A DNA stretch of 64,000 nt from an uncultured Sphingomonadaceae bacterium (GCA_903871605.1 CAIQHF010000019.1:1-64000), one strand, 5' to 3'. Positions 48,316 through 58,637 are shown, numbered from the stretch's first letter. Notes: generated by a model from the sequence alone, not told the origin. Made by a program: numbers and translations.

Positions 48316-48924
48316 TCATGAATCGTCGATGACACCTGCCTCGATCAGCGTGGTGCGCGCCAATGGGATGGTCAGCCGGTGGTGGCGCGACAGCGACGCG
48401 CGATCGAGCGCGTCGATCGCCGTGACGATCGCGACGTAGCTTCGCTCGATCCGTGCCGACAACCAGGCGACGAGCGGCGGCGGCACGAGCAGCCCGCGCC
48501 GCGTCAGCCCGCGCTCGAGCAGCGCGCGCAGCAGATCGTCGTCGGGCGGCAGGATCGCGACGCGCGGCGTGGCGGTGAGCCTGGAGGCGAGATCGGGGAG
48601 CGCGATCGGCCAGGCGGGCGGCTCGGCGTCGGCGACGATCAGCAGCGGGCGGCGCGTCGCCATCGCCGCGTTCCAGGCATGGAACAGCGCCTCCTCGTCG
48701 GCGGCCCAGGCTTCGTCGAACAGCCGGCCGCCGGTCTTGGCGGCGAACAACCGGCCGATCAGGCTGCGCCCCGATTTGCGCGGACCCGTGAGGATCGTCG
48801 CCGGCACCGGCCAGAGCGCCCAATGTTCGAGATGTCGCGCAACCGCGGCATTGGCGGCAGACAGGATGAACTCGTCGTCGCGCTCATTCTCCGGCCAATC
48901 CAGCGGGAGCGCGATCTGGTTCAT
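48316..48924 (-). CDS. hdaA: DnaA regulatory inactivator HdaA
   Basis: AAA+ protein that, with the sliding clamp, promotes hydrolysis of DnaA-bound ATP. The 202-residue protein begins [10 protein letters not shown], the clamp-binding motif. It has a DnaA-like AAA+ core with a degenerate P-loop (GPRKSGRS, Arg for Lys, as also seen in E. coli Hda). RLTATPRVAILPPDDDLLRALL corresponds to sensor 1 and box VII of DnaA. It overlaps the DUF2066-like gene by 4 bases and precedes ppk1. Confidence 0.9.
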   Translation of the reverse strand: MNQIALPLDWPENERDDEFILSAANAAVARHLEHWALWPVPATILTGPRKSGRSLIGRLFAAKTGGRLFDEAWAADEEALFHAWNAAMATRRPLLIVADAEPPAWPIALPDLASRLTATPRVAILPPDDDLLRALLERGLTRRGLLVPPPLVAWLSARIERSYVAIVTAIDALDRASLSRHHRLTIPLARTTLIEAGVIDDS

Positions 48925-50213
48925 GGCTGCGGCGAGTCCGGCGGTGGCGCCGACGGTGACGGCGCGGTGGCCGATGCCGGAGCGCGGCCGCGCCGCATGC
49001 GCAGCGTCGTCCCCTCGCCCTCGAGCTGCCAGCCGCGCGCCGCCAGCGCGATCCCGAGCGCCGACGGATCGCCGTCATAGCTGACCGCGAGCAGCGACGT
49101 CCCGCCGAGCGCGAGGCTCGACACGCCCGCCTGCGTCACGCCGGGCACCGCGCGCAAGGCCGCCTGCGCCTGGTCGAGCGTGGCGACATCCGTCGTCTCG
49201 ACCTGGATCGACAGGCTCGACGAAGTCGCCTCGTCGACGATCGACGCGAGCGGATCCTCGGCATCGGCGGGGATCAGATCGGGGGTCGGCACGTCGGGTG
49301 TCTCGATCGTCAGCGAGGGATCGGGGTGGAGCCGTCCGTCGCCGAGCGCCTGGATGTAGAGCGCGTCGATCCGGTGAACGCCCTCGTCGAGCATGCGATC
49401 GAGCCCGTCGGTGCTCGCGGCGACCAGCTCGAAACCGCCCACGATCTCGGCATCCGGGCCATGCCGGGCGACGAAACGCGCAGCGATCGGCCCCCCGGGA
49501 TAGCGCCGTTCGAGATACACTTCGGGGATCACCACGTCGGACGCGCCATATTGATCGAGCAGCATCCGCCACCACAGCCGGCCCGGGCGGCGGCTTTGCC
49601 CGAGATCGAGCAGCAGCGGATCGGGGCCGGTGCCGACCGGGCGGACATAGTCGACCGAACTGCTCCCGGCGCGGAAGCGCGCCCACGCCTTCTGCCAGGA
49701 CGAGCGCCCCTCGAAGCTCATCTCGCTGCCGCCGCCGAACTGGATCGGGATGACCAGCATCGGTGCGGAGCGCGGGGTCTGGCCGTTGGCCCCGCCGACA
49801 TAGGCGCCGGTGCGTCCGCGATCGAAGAGCAGCCCGAGCGTCGCGATATAGCGATGCGGGCCGACCTGTTCGGCCTCGACTTCGATCCCCGCGACGATCG
49901 AATCGAGCGTCGAATCGGGCAGCGCGGGCGCCGCATCGGGGCTGGCGCCGTGGAGGCGCGCCCACAGAATCTTCCAGCCCTTGCGCTGCGCCATGCGCCA
50001 GGCGGCGCTGCGCGCCTCGTCGGCGGTCTTGCCCGCGACGTCGACCGCGACTCCGGTCACCTCGTAATTGGACGAGCTGTCGATCGGCGGCACGCCGCGA
50101 TCCCCGGGCGCCAGCTGCGCGAGCGCATACCAGCCGCCCGCGCCGGCGAGCAGCGCGGCGGCGGCAAGCAACGGCCAGCGGCGGGGAATACGGGAAAGGG
50201 TCAGCGACGTCAC
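48921..50213 (-). CDS. DUF2066-like membrane-anchored protein
   Basis: A protein of about 430 residues with one N-terminal membrane or signal helix ([19 protein letters not shown]), then an extracytoplasmic domain with [19 protein letters not shown] near the start, as in proteins of the DUF2066 group commonly encoded beside hda. The C-terminal 40 residues are Ala/Pro/Ser-rich. GTG at 50211-50213 has AAGGG about 5 bases upstream and is preferred over ATG at 50249. Its stop overlaps the hdaA ATG. Role unknown; the gene pairing suggests co-expression with HdaA rather than a shared pathway. Confidence 0.72.
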   Translation of the reverse strand: MTSLTLSRIPRRWPLLAAAALLAGAGGWYALAQLAPGDRGVPPIDSSSNYEVTGVAVDVAGKTADEARSAAWRMAQRKGWKILWARLHGASPDAAPALPDSTLDSIVAGIEVEAEQVGPHRYIATLGLLFDRGRTGAYVGGANGQTPRSAPMLVIPIQFGGGSEMSFEGRSSWQKAWARFRAGSSSVDYVRPVGTGPDPLLLDLGQSRRPGRLWWRMLLDQYGASDVVIPEVYLERRYPGGPIAARFVARHGPDAEIVGGFELVAASTDGLDRMLDEGVHRIDALYIQALGDGRLHPDPSLTIETPDVPTPDLIPADAEDPLASIVDEATSSSLSIQVETTDVATLDQAQAALRAVPGVTQAGVSSLALGGTSLLAVSYDGDPSALGIALAARGWQLEGEGTTLRMRRGRAPASATAPSPSAPPPDSPQP

Positions 50214-50275
50214 GGCCGCCCTTCTGGCGGGTTGGGCATGGAAATCCAAGCCCGATGTCGCTACCGCACGGCGCC

Positions 50276-51382
<1,107 letters not shown>

Positions 51383-51390
51383 GACTCCCC

Positions 51391-51486
51391 GTTCCCCGGC
51401 GAAGGCCGGGGCCCAGGCCCCACGCCTAATTGGCCGCACCGCACCCCAAGCGCTCCGGGCCTGGACCCCGGCGTTCGCCGGGGAAC
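51391..51486. repeat. REPIN-like palindromic element between purM and purN; supplies an RBS
   Basis: The arms GTTCCCCGGCGAAGGCC and GGCGTTCGCCGGGGAAC flank CAGGCC/GGCCTG shoulders and a spacer. GGGGA at 51480-51484 is 6 bases before the purN GTG start and is the only Shine-Dalgarno-like sequence. Confidence 0.9.
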
Positions 51487-51490
51487 ATGC

Positions 51491-52048
51491 GTGAAGAACG
51501 TCGCCGTCCTGATCTCGGGGCGCGGCTCGAACCTCAAGGCGCTGATCGATGCCGAGCAGGACGCCTATCGCATCGCGCTGGTGGTCTCGAACGTCGAGGA
51601 CGCGGGCGGCCTCGCGATCGCGCGCGACGCCGGCATCGCCACCTTCGCGCTCGCCCATAAGGGCTACGCCCGCGCCGATTTCGACGATATCGTCGACGAA
51701 CATTTGCGCGCGCATGCGATCGAGGCGGTGGCGCTCGCCGGCTATATGCGTATCCTGTCGCCCGGCTTCGTCGCGCGTTGGAGCGGTCGCATGATCAACA
51801 TCCATCCCTCGCTGCTGCCGCTCCACAAGGGGCTGCACACGCACGAGCGCGCGATCGCGGCGGGCGATGCCGAAGCCGGCTGTTCGGTGCATCTCGTCAC
51901 CGCCGGGCTCGACGAAGGGCCGGTGCTCGCGCAGGCGCGCGTGCCGATCCTGCCCAACGATTCCGCCGACACGCTCGCCGCGCGCGTTCTGGTCGAGGAA
52001 CACCGGCTCTACCCGCGCGCGCTCGCCGACCTGGTGCGGACGCTGTGA
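51491..52048 (+). CDS. purN: Phosphoribosylglycinamide formyltransferase
   Basis: Folate-dependent formyl transfer to GAR in purine synthesis. The 185-residue protein has VLISGRGSNLKALI, the formyl-transferase motif INIHPSLLPLHKG (catalytic His/Asn), SVHLVTAGLDEGPVL with the catalytic Asp, and a short C-terminus. It starts with GTG just after the palindrome. Overlaps the next gene by 4 bases (GTGA). Confidence 0.96.
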   Translation: MKNVAVLISGRGSNLKALIDAEQDAYRIALVVSNVEDAGGLAIARDAGIATFALAHKGYARADFDDIVDEHLRAHAIEAVALAGYMRILSPGFVARWSGRMINIHPSLLPLHKGLHTHERAIAAGDAEAGCSVHLVTAGLDEGPVLAQARVPILPNDSADTLAARVLVEEHRLYPRALADLVRTL

Positions 52049-52407
52049 CCGTTCTCGACCGTGTTCGCGCGCTCTGCCTGGCGCAGCCGCGTGCGGTCGA
52101 GAAGGTCTCGCACGGCATGCCGGTCTTCTTCATCGAGAAGGGCAGGACCTTCGCCTGGTATTCCGAGAATCACCATGGCAACGGCATCACCGCGGTGCTC
52201 GTCAAGACCGGCGGCGCCGACGAACAGGCGATGCTGGTCGAGGCCGAGCCCGCGCTTTTCTACCGGCCGCCCTATATGGCGCCGTCGGGATGGATCGGGA
52301 TGCGGCTTGATACCGGCGATACCGACTGGGAGCGCGTCGAGGGCCGGATCGAGCAGAGCTGGGCCTATGCCGCGACCCCGCGCCTGAGGGAGCAGTTTGG
52401 ACGATGA
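52045..52407 (+). CDS. MmcQ/YjbR family protein
   Basis: A 120-residue protein that starts with a GTG inside the purN stop (GTGACC) and has the MmcQ/YjbR pattern: HGMPVFFIEKGRTFAW, then PYMAPSGWIGMRLD and a C-terminal RIEQSWAYAA. The fold resembles CyaY-type DNA-binding proteins, but no function is established. It is translationally coupled to purN and to the following gene. Confidence 0.82.
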   Translation: MTVLDRVRALCLAQPRAVEKVSHGMPVFFIEKGRTFAWYSENHHGNGITAVLVKTGGADEQAMLVEAEPALFYRPPYMAPSGWIGMRLDTGDTDWERVEGRIEQSWAYAATPRLREQFGR

Positions 52408-53045
52408 GCGAGGAAAGCCCGATGCAGAAGGCGCGACGCAAATCGCGCCTGCGCTGGATCACGCTGGGCGAGGCGGTCGCGGTCGCCGCGGTCGTCATCT
52501 CGGGCCTGGGGCTGTGGAACAGCTATGAGGATCGCCGCGACGCGCGCGTCGAGAAGGCGAGCGAGGCCGCGCGCGAGACGGCGCCCGCACCCTTCTATCT
52601 CAAGGCCGGCGCCAATCCGGACGGCAGCACGCTGACGCTGACGCCCGTCGTCGCGGATCATGTCATCCAGGGACAGACGCTGCGCTTCCCGCCCGCCTTC
52701 GGCCTGTCGCCGGTGACGACAACGAGCGACGCCCGGATCGAGGCGGGCTGGTTGGGCGATGCGCTCAAGCGCGATCGCAAGACGCGCGCGCTCCCCGACG
52801 AGACGCAGGGCGACGAGCGCGTGCCCGTGCTGATCGAGACGGATTATCTGGCGGGCGGGCAGGCGATGAAAGCACGCGCCATCTACGACATCGGCTATGC
52901 GCTCGAGGGGCATTTCCTGCGCGGCGCCTCGGTCAGGCTGCGCGGGCTGTCGCTGATCGGCAAGGCGCCGGCGAGCGATGCCGCGGCCGATGCGCGGCTG
53001 GCCTCGCTGTGGGAAGCGCGGGCGGGGAAGGTGAAGACCAAATAA
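52404..53045 (+). CDS. Conserved membrane-anchored protein of unknown function
   Basis: A 213-residue protein. After a basic N-terminus (QKARRKSRLRW) comes one membrane helix (TLGEAVAVAAVVISGLGLW, residues ~20-40), so it is anchored with the rest outside or inside the membrane (unclear). The remainder is a globular domain with no motif I recognise. It overlaps the MmcQ/YjbR gene by 4 bases (ATGA), forming purM-purN-mmcQ-this gene. Confidence 0.72.
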   Translation: MSEESPMQKARRKSRLRWITLGEAVAVAAVVISGLGLWNSYEDRRDARVEKASEAARETAPAPFYLKAGANPDGSTLTLTPVVADHVIQGQTLRFPPAFGLSPVTTTSDARIEAGWLGDALKRDRKTRALPDETQGDERVPVLIETDYLAGGQAMKARAIYDIGYALEGHFLRGASVRLRGLSLIGKAPASDAAADARLASLWEARAGKVKTK

Positions 53046-53046
53046 A

Positions 53047-53195
53047 CCCTCTCCCCGCGGGAGAGGGATACGCAGACTTGGACGCGCAGCGTCCTAGTCG
53101 GAGTTGGGTGAGGGCACGCGCCATCTGCGGCCCGCGCCCTCACCCTCCCACTGCCTTCGGCAGCGGGCCCCTCCCTCTCCCCGCAGGGGAGAGGG
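53047..53195. repeat. 150-bp composite palindromic element, copy 2 (inverted)
   Basis: It begins CCCTCTCCCCGCGGGAGAGG and ends CTCCCCGCAGGGGAGAGGG. It is the reverse-complement relative of 45884-46032, with the shared blocks TACGCAGACTTGGACGC, AGTTGGGTGAGGG and GGGCCCCTCCCTCTCCCC. It separates the convergent hypothetical gene and ndk. Confidence 0.85.
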
Positions 53196-53204
53196 ATTAA
53201 GCAA

Positions 53205-53627
53205 TCAGCCGACGATCTCTTCGGGCTTGAAGAAGAAGGCGATCTCGGTCGCGGCATTCTCGAGGCTGTCCGAACCATGCACGGTGTTCGCCTCGATCGA
53301 CTCGGCAAGCTCCTTGCGGATCGTGCCGGGCTCGGCGTTCGCCGGGTTGGTCGCGCCCATCACTTCGCGGTTCTTGGCCATCGCATTCTCGCCCTCGAGC
53401 ACCTGGACCACGACCGGGCCCGAGATCATGAACGAGACGAGCTCGCCGAAGAACGGCCGCTCCTTGTGGACCGCGTAGAAGCCCTCGGCCTGTTCGCGGC
53501 TCATGTGGATTCGCTTGGAGGCGACGACGCGCAGGCCGGCCTCCTCGAGCATCTTGGTGACGGCACCCGTCAGGTTGCGACGCGTCGCATCGGGCTTGAT
53601 GATCGAAAAGGTACGTTCGGTCGTCAT
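53205..53627 (-). CDS. ndk: Nucleoside diphosphate kinase
   Basis: Balances NTP and dNTP pools by ping-pong phosphotransfer. The 140-residue protein has [41 protein letters not shown] and the catalytic His in [11 protein letters not shown] at 53627 marks the conserved start, so the longer frame upstream is rejected. Confidence 0.97.
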   Translation of the reverse strand: MTTERTFSIIKPDATRRNLTGAVTKMLEEAGLRVVASKRIHMSREQAEGFYAVHKERPFFGELVSFMISGPVVVQVLEGENAMAKNREVMGATNPANAEPGTIRKELAESIEANTVHGSDSLENAATEIAFFFKPEEIVG

Positions 53628-53757
53628 GGCCGAGCGGGCTCCATAGCTGAGGTGTGGAAAAAGTGGCGCCCCTCTAGGCGTAGGGACAACGGGAGGCAAG
53701 CCCGGTACGCCCCGCTCCCGCCACAATGATCCGCGAGCACCAAGCGACTGGCCGGAG

Positions 53758-54087
53758 ATGCGCATGCCGACCCTCGCGTTGCTGATGCTCGAAGTGGCGA
53801 CCGTGGTCGTCCCCGGCACCGTGCCGACGGATGCCGCCAAGACGACGCTGCTCCGCCCGGTCCCGCCGCCGACCTGCCTCGCCAGGCCCGGCGAGATCGT
53901 CGTCTGCGGCAGGGATGCGAACAGCTACCGCCTGCCGCCGCTCGCCGCGCGACCCGAGGTGACGGGGCCGCCCAGGGCCGAATGGCGGCTGCCCGGCGGT
54001 GCCACCGCGGGAATAAATACGCAGCAACGTAACGTCGGCGGCTATCCGTCGAATGCCGTCATGGCCACGATCAAGATTCCGTTCTAG
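53758..54087 (+). CDS. Small secreted-type protein of unknown function
   Basis: A 109-residue protein with a short hydrophobic N-terminus ([17 protein letters not shown]), probably a signal peptide. It then carries the compact block [23 protein letters not shown], in which two cysteines 12 residues apart may form a disulfide. The C-terminal [20 protein letters not shown] looks like a beta strand. Block and length are typical of small sphingomonad exported proteins. Weak RBS. Function unassigned. Confidence 0.6.
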   Translation: MRMPTLALLMLEVATVVVPGTVPTDAAKTTLLRPVPPPTCLARPGEIVVCGRDANSYRLPPLAARPEVTGPPRAEWRLPGGATAGINTQQRNVGGYPSNAVMATIKIPF

Positions 54088-54125
54088 GCTTTGGGACGGA
54101 CGGCAGATCGTTCCGGAGAACGCCT

Positions 54126-55253
54126 ATGCCCGACGACGAGACCGACCACGCCGCACCCGACGGCGGCACGCCCGACACCGCGACGCTGCTCAAGCGCAAT
54201 CCTCTGCAACTGATCGCGATCGGCGTGGTGCTCGCCGCGACCGCTGGCGCCTTCGCCTATACCGGCGGTTTCCTGACGCCGCAGCGGCTCAGTCCCAATC
54301 ACTTCGTTGATGCGATGCAGACCGCCGCGGGTGGCCCGCACGAAGGCTTCCGCCGCGCGCATGCCAAGGGCATCTGCGTCGCGGGCCACTTCGTCGGCAC
54401 GCTGCAGGGCCGCGCGCTGTCGAGCGCCGCGGTGTTCGCCAGCGGACAGCCAGTGTCCGTATCCGGACGGTTGGCCGAATCCGCGCCCGATCCGTTCGCC
54501 AAGGATTCGTCGGAGGCGGTGCGCAGCATGGCGCTGCGCTTGCAGCCGGCGGGCGCGCCCGAATGGCGGATGGCGATCAACGACACGCCCGGCCTCCATG
54601 TCTCGACGCCGCAGGCCTTCTACGACAATGTCGTCGCCTCGACCCCCGATCCCGCGACCGGCAAGCCCGATCCCGCCAAGATGCAGGCGTTCCTCGCCCA
54701 GCATCCCGAGACGGTGGCGTTCCTGGCGCGGATGAAGGCGCGCGTGCTCGCATCGGGCTTCGCCACCGACAGCTATAACAGCGTCGACGGCTTCATCTTC
54801 GTCGCCCCCAACGGCGCCCGCCGGCTGGTGCGCTGGACGATGCAGGCGGAGGAGCCGTTCGCGACGCTGCCGGCCGCCGAACGCGCCGCCAAGCCCGCCA
54901 ACTATATGTTCGACGATCTGCTCGCGCGGGTCGCCAAGGGGCCGATCAAGTGGCGGATGATCGCGACGCTGGCGCAGCCAGGCGACCCCAACCGCGCCGC
55001 CGAGGTCTGGCCCGCGAACCGGACGCATGTCGACATGGGCGAACTCACCATCGACCATGTCGAGAGCGAGGCGACGGGCAATTGCCAGGATATCAATTTC
55101 GATCCGTTGACGCTTCCGCCCGGCGTCGCGCCCTCCGACGATCCGATCCCGTTTGCACGCTCGGCGGTCTATTCGGTCTCGTTCCGCAGGCGGACGGAAG
55201 AAGCCAAGGCACCCAGCGCGGTTGCAAATAAATCGGCAGGAGCCCGGTCATGA
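54126..55253 (+). CDS. Catalase-related peroxidase (SrpA type), membrane-anchored
   Basis: A 375-residue heme protein with a short acidic cytosolic end, one membrane helix (LIAIGVVLAATAGAFAYTGG, residues ~28-48) and a catalase-like beta-barrel facing the periplasm. FRRAHAKGICVAGHF carries the distal His, and the C-terminal FARSAVYSVSFRRR contains the candidate proximal Tyr. Its length is that of the monofunctional small catalase-related family, not a full catalase. The cytochrome b561 gene overlaps its stop by 4 bases. Confidence 0.87.
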   Translation: MPDDETDHAAPDGGTPDTATLLKRNPLQLIAIGVVLAATAGAFAYTGGFLTPQRLSPNHFVDAMQTAAGGPHEGFRRAHAKGICVAGHFVGTLQGRALSSAAVFASGQPVSVSGRLAESAPDPFAKDSSEAVRSMALRLQPAGAPEWRMAINDTPGLHVSTPQAFYDNVVASTPDPATGKPDPAKMQAFLAQHPETVAFLARMKARVLASGFATDSYNSVDGFIFVAPNGARRLVRWTMQAEEPFATLPAAERAAKPANYMFDDLLARVAKGPIKWRMIATLAQPGDPNRAAEVWPANRTHVDMGELTIDHVESEATGNCQDINFDPLTLPPGVAPSDDPIPFARSAVYSVSFRRRTEEAKAPSAVANKSAGARS

Positions 55254-55777
55254 TCCGCCCCGCGCATCGCTTTCCGCTGCTCAGCCGGCTACTGCACTGG
55301 ACGATGGCGGTGCTGGTGCTCGCCATGCTGTTCATCGGCATCGGCATGGTGAGCACGGTGTCGTCACGCTACGCGCAGCTCGTCGCGATCCACAAGTCGA
55401 TCGGAATCGTGATCCTCGTGCTGGTCGCGATCCGGCTGATCAACCGGCTGCTCAACCCGCCGCCGCCGCTGCCCGCCGATCTGCCCTGGTGGCAGGTGGT
55501 CGCGGCGAAAGCATCGCATTGGGTGTTATATCTGCTGATGTTCGCGCTGCCGCTGGTCGGCTGGGCGATGCTGTCGGCGGCGGGGGCGCCGATCGTGGTG
55601 TTCGGCGCGGTGCATCTGCCGCCGATCCTTCCACACGACGTCGCGATGTTCGCGGTGCTGCGCGCGGCGCACACGGTGCTGGCACTGCTGCTGTTCGCGA
55701 CCTTCCTCGCGCATCTCGGTGCCGCGCTGTTCCACGCGCTGATCCGCCGCGACGAAGTTCTGCCCAGCATGGTGTGA
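55250..55777 (+). CDS. Cytochrome b561 family protein
   Basis: A 175-residue polytopic protein with four membrane helices and conserved His residues suited to two b hemes (H16 in LLHWTMA, H48 in AIHKSIG, H90 in ASHWVLY, H141 in RAAHTVL, and also H155). It begins inside the peroxidase stop (ATGA). It probably passes quinol-derived electrons to the peroxidase. The combination is known in other proteobacteria; electron transfer itself is inference. Confidence 0.92.
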   Translation: MIRPAHRFPLLSRLLHWTMAVLVLAMLFIGIGMVSTVSSRYAQLVAIHKSIGIVILVLVAIRLINRLLNPPPPLPADLPWWQVVAAKASHWVLYLLMFALPLVGWAMLSAAGAPIVVFGAVHLPPILPHDVAMFAVLRAAHTVLALLLFATFLAHLGAALFHALIRRDEVLPSMV

Positions 55778-55939
55778 CGGATGGCGGGACGCGCCACTTG
55801 TTGGCGCCTCCCGCCACGCCCTCCTCCGGAAGCATGGCCGATGCTCGCCGATCAAGCCGCTTCGAGCATTTGGCACGATGCCTGCACAGCTGCCTGCATC
55901 CAGCGGGAAAGACCCCGCCCCTCGCCGAGGAGCAGACCG

Positions 55940-56239
55940 ATGCAGAACGCCACGCCCCGCCCGACCGCCGCGCATCAGGACAATCTGATCGGCATCTGCC
56001 ACGCGATTGGCACCGATTTCGGGTTCAACCCGCTCTATCTGCGGATCGCGCTGGCGGTGACGCTGCTGTTCAGCCCGGAGGCGATGCTGATCGCCTATGG
56101 ATCGGCTGGGCTGCTGGTGCTCGCCAGCCGGCTGCTCGTACGCCCGAAGAAGCAGCCGAAGGTCGCGAAGGCCTGGGTTCCCGAACGCGCTGTATCATCG
56201 CAAGACATGCCCGAGCATGCCCTCGCCGTCGCCGCCTGA
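55940..56239 (+). CDS. PspC domain protein
   Basis: A 99-residue protein whose residues ~15-70 form a PspC domain (LIGICHAIGTDFGFNPLYLRIALAVTLLF), with two membrane segments. In phage-shock systems PspC senses envelope stress with PspB/PspA; here neither is adjacent. GAGGAG about 8 bases upstream of the ATG fits. The 162 bases before it hold no other gene I can support. Confidence 0.8.
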   Translation: MQNATPRPTAAHQDNLIGICHAIGTDFGFNPLYLRIALAVTLLFSPEAMLIAYGSAGLLVLASRLLVRPKKQPKVAKAWVPERAVSSQDMPEHALAVAA

Positions 56240-56248
56240 CACGTCGCT

Positions 56249-56845
56249 TCAGCGCGCGCCGACGCGGTGCGCGCTCAAAATGCGGATCGGATGGATGATC
56301 TGCTGCCCCTTGGTGTCGGCCGACCAGCCGCCCTTGAAGGTGGGCGCCGCGAGCATCTTGCGGACCAGCGCCATGCCGCCGACGACATGGCCGAAGGCGG
56401 CAAAGCCCGGATCCTTGCGCGTCGCATCGAGATAGCGGCCGTCTCCGACGACGATGAAGAAATCGCCCGTCGCGGTGCCCAGATCGTCGCGCGCCATCGA
56501 AACCGTGCCATCGACATGATGGATGCCGGTGACGCTGGTCGGCTCGTGCTTCACCGGCTTGAGCATCCGCGTCATGTCGTTCGAAATGCCGCCCTGGACC
56601 AGCCCCTCGCCATGCCCCGATCGCACCGCGCGATAGAAGCTCGTGCCGTCGAACCGGTGCTGGTCGACATAGGCGAGGAAGTTGGCGGTGGTGATCGGGG
56701 CGCGCCGCGCGTCGAGCGCGAGCGTGACCGCGCCCGCATCGGTGGCAATCCGGACCAGCACCGGGCCGGAGCGCGGCGGCGCTCCGCGGGCGCCGGCGGC
56801 CAGCGCCAGCGCCACCGCGCCGGCGATCATGCATCTGCGTTTCAT
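56249..56845 (-). CDS. Periplasmic cyclophilin-type peptidyl-prolyl isomerase
   Basis: The 198-residue protein has a signal peptide (residues 1-22, cut near ARGAP) and a cyclophilin domain: RAPITTANFLAYVDQHRFDGTSFYRAV, VQGGISNDM and GDFFIVVGD. VQGG and FFI correspond to the catalytic core, although the usual active-site Arg/Phe context is degraded. Convergent with the PspC gene, ten bases apart. Confidence 0.88.
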   Translation of the reverse strand: MKRRCMIAGAVALALAAGARGAPPRSGPVLVRIATDAGAVTLALDARRAPITTANFLAYVDQHRFDGTSFYRAVRSGHGEGLVQGGISNDMTRMLKPVKHEPTSVTGIHHVDGTVSMARDDLGTATGDFFIVVGDGRYLDATRKDPGFAAFGHVVGGMALVRKMLAAPTFKGGWSADTKGQQIIHPIRILSAHRVGAR

Positions 56846-56940
56846 CACCGCCTCATCGCCGTTTCGCGCGGCCCGGGGCAAGCCCATTTCGGTCGCCCCC
56901 CAGACGGGGTATGACCGCCGCACAGCAGAGGAATCGACGC

Positions 56941-57714
56941 ATGCGCTACGACATTTCCGGCACGACGATGCAGACCGTCTCGATCGCGCTCGAACAAGGC
57001 GAGCGCATCTTCAGTCAGACGCACGCGATGGCGTGGATGAGCGATGGCATCGACATGGCGACGCATACCGGCGGCGGGCTGTTCGCGGGGCTCAAGCGCG
57101 CGGTCGGCGGCGGCAGCCTGTTCATCACCGACTATACGGCCGATCGCCGCGGCGAGATCGCGTTCGCGCCGCGCTTCCCGGGCAAAATCCTCGCGATGAC
57201 GCTGCGGCCCGGCGAATCGCTGATCTGCCGCAAGGAGACGTTTCTGTGCGCCGAGGGTTCGGTGACGCTCGACATCGCGCTGCAGCAGCGGCTGGGTGCA
57301 GGCGTGTTCGCGGGCGAAGGCTTCATCCTCCAGCGCGTCACCGGGCCGGGCACGGTGTTCCTCGATCTCTCGGGCGAGGTGATCGAGAAGACCCTGGCGC
57401 CGGGCGAGCGGCTGCGCGTCCACGCCGGTCACATCGGCATCCAGGAGCCGAGCGTCTCGACCGACATCCAGATGGTGCGCGGCTTCCGCAACATCCTGTT
57501 CGGCGGCGAAGGCCTGTTCCTCGCGACGCTGACTGGCCCCGGGCGGATCTGGCTGCAATCGATGCCGATCATGAACCTGGCGGAGGAGATTGCGCGCCAC
57601 CTGCCCTCGAGCGACGCGCCGCGCACCGGCGCGGGGATCGGGCAGATGGTCGGCGGCGGCGCGACCGGCGCGGTGCTCGGCGGCCTGCTTGGCGGCATCC
57701 TCGGAAACGAGTAA
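56941..57714 (+). CDS. TIGR00266/AIM24 family protein with glycine-zipper tail
   Basis: A 257-residue protein of the AIM24 superfamily, with repeats around SLFITDYTADRRGEIAFAPRFPG, MTLRPGESLICRKETFLCAEG and GEGFILQRVTGPGTVFLDLSG. The C-terminal GGGATGAVLGGLLGGILG is a glycine-zipper helix, suggesting membrane insertion or oligomerisation. AGAGGA lies about 9 bases before the ATG. The cellular role is unknown in bacteria. Confidence 0.85.
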   Translation: MRYDISGTTMQTVSIALEQGERIFSQTHAMAWMSDGIDMATHTGGGLFAGLKRAVGGGSLFITDYTADRRGEIAFAPRFPGKILAMTLRPGESLICRKETFLCAEGSVTLDIALQQRLGAGVFAGEGFILQRVTGPGTVFLDLSGEVIEKTLAPGERLRVHAGHIGIQEPSVSTDIQMVRGFRNILFGGEGLFLATLTGPGRIWLQSMPIMNLAEEIARHLPSSDAPRTGAGIGQMVGGGATGAVLGGLLGGILGNE

Positions 57715-57749
57715 CGCTGCCGGGCGTTCTGGCCGTCGAGGAGTTCGCA

Positions 57750-58637
57750 ATGCCTGCCCCGACACGCCACGCCGCGCTCGCCCTGCTGCTCGTCGCGCTG
57801 CCCGCCGCCTGCGCCGCCAAGCCGACGCCGACGCCGCCCGCCGCGCGATCCTTCCCGCTCGGCGGCGTCACCATCGTCGCGCTGCGCGACGCGCTGAACG
57901 TCGTACCCAATGACGGCAGCGTGTTCGGCAAGGGCGTCGATCCCGCCGCGGTCGCGACGGTGCTGAGGGCCGCGGGCGCGCCGACCGACGCGATCACGCT
58001 CGGCGTCGATGCGTTGCTGGTGACGATGCCCGGGCGGATCGTGCTGATCGACACCGGGCTCGGCCCCAGCGTCTCGGGCGTGCTGCCGGGAAGCCTTGCC
58101 GCCGCGCGTGTCGCGCCCGGCGCGGTGACCGACGTGCTGATCACGCATTCGCATGGCGACCATGTCGGCGGCCTGTTGACCGCGAACGGCGCGCTCGCCT
58201 TTCCGAACGCGACGATCCACATGTCGAGCGCCGAATGGGCGTTCCTTCGCGCGCATCCGGGCTCGGCAAAGTTGGTCGCCGCGATCGCGCCGCGGCTCCG
58301 CCCGTTCGAGCCGGGCGCCGAGGTCGTGCCCGGCATCCGCTCGGTGTCACTTCCAGGGCATACGCCGGGCCATTCGGGCTATGAGATCGTCTCGCAGGGC
58401 AAACGCATGATCGACATCGGCGACACGGCGCACAGCGCGATCGTCTCGCTCGCACGGCCCGACTGGGCGATCGGCTACGACACCGACGCAGCCCAAGGCA
58501 TCGCGCAGCGCCGCGCCGAACTCGCCAGGCTCGCGGCGAGCGGCGAAACCGTGTTCGCGCCGCATTTCCCCTTCCCCGGCGTCGGCCGGATCGTGACCGC
58601 GGGCAACGGCTTCGCATGGCAGCCGGGCCACCCTTGA
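57750..58637 (+). CDS. MBL-fold metallohydrolase, probable lipoprotein
   Basis: The 295-residue protein has a signal peptide ending in LPAAC, a lipobox, so it is probably lipid-anchored. The metallo-beta-lactamase fold has the zinc motif THSHGDHVGG, then LPGHTPGHSGY and DIGDTAHSA. The substrate is unknown; such members include lactonases and hydrolases of unrelated esters. GAGGAG about 8 bases upstream of ATG 57750. Confidence 0.85.
   Translation: MPAPTRHAALALLLVALPAACAAKPTPTPPAARSFPLGGVTIVALRDALNVVPNDGSVFGKGVDPAAVATVLRAAGAPTDAITLGVDALLVTMPGRIVLIDTGLGPSVSGVLPGSLAAARVAPGAVTDVLITHSHGDHVGGLLTANGALAFPNATIHMSSAEWAFLRAHPGSAKLVAAIAPRLRPFEPGAEVVPGIRSVSLPGHTPGHSGYEIVSQGKRMIDIGDTAHSAIVSLARPDWAIGYDTDAAQGIAQRRAELARLAASGETVFAPHFPFPGVGRIVTAGNGFAWQPGHP

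Noticed and set aside
54109-54120. GTTC-CGGA-GAAC palindrome before the peroxidase gene as a LexA site
   Set aside because: It is an inverted 4-base spacer arrangement; the alphaproteobacterial box is a direct repeat with 7 bases.
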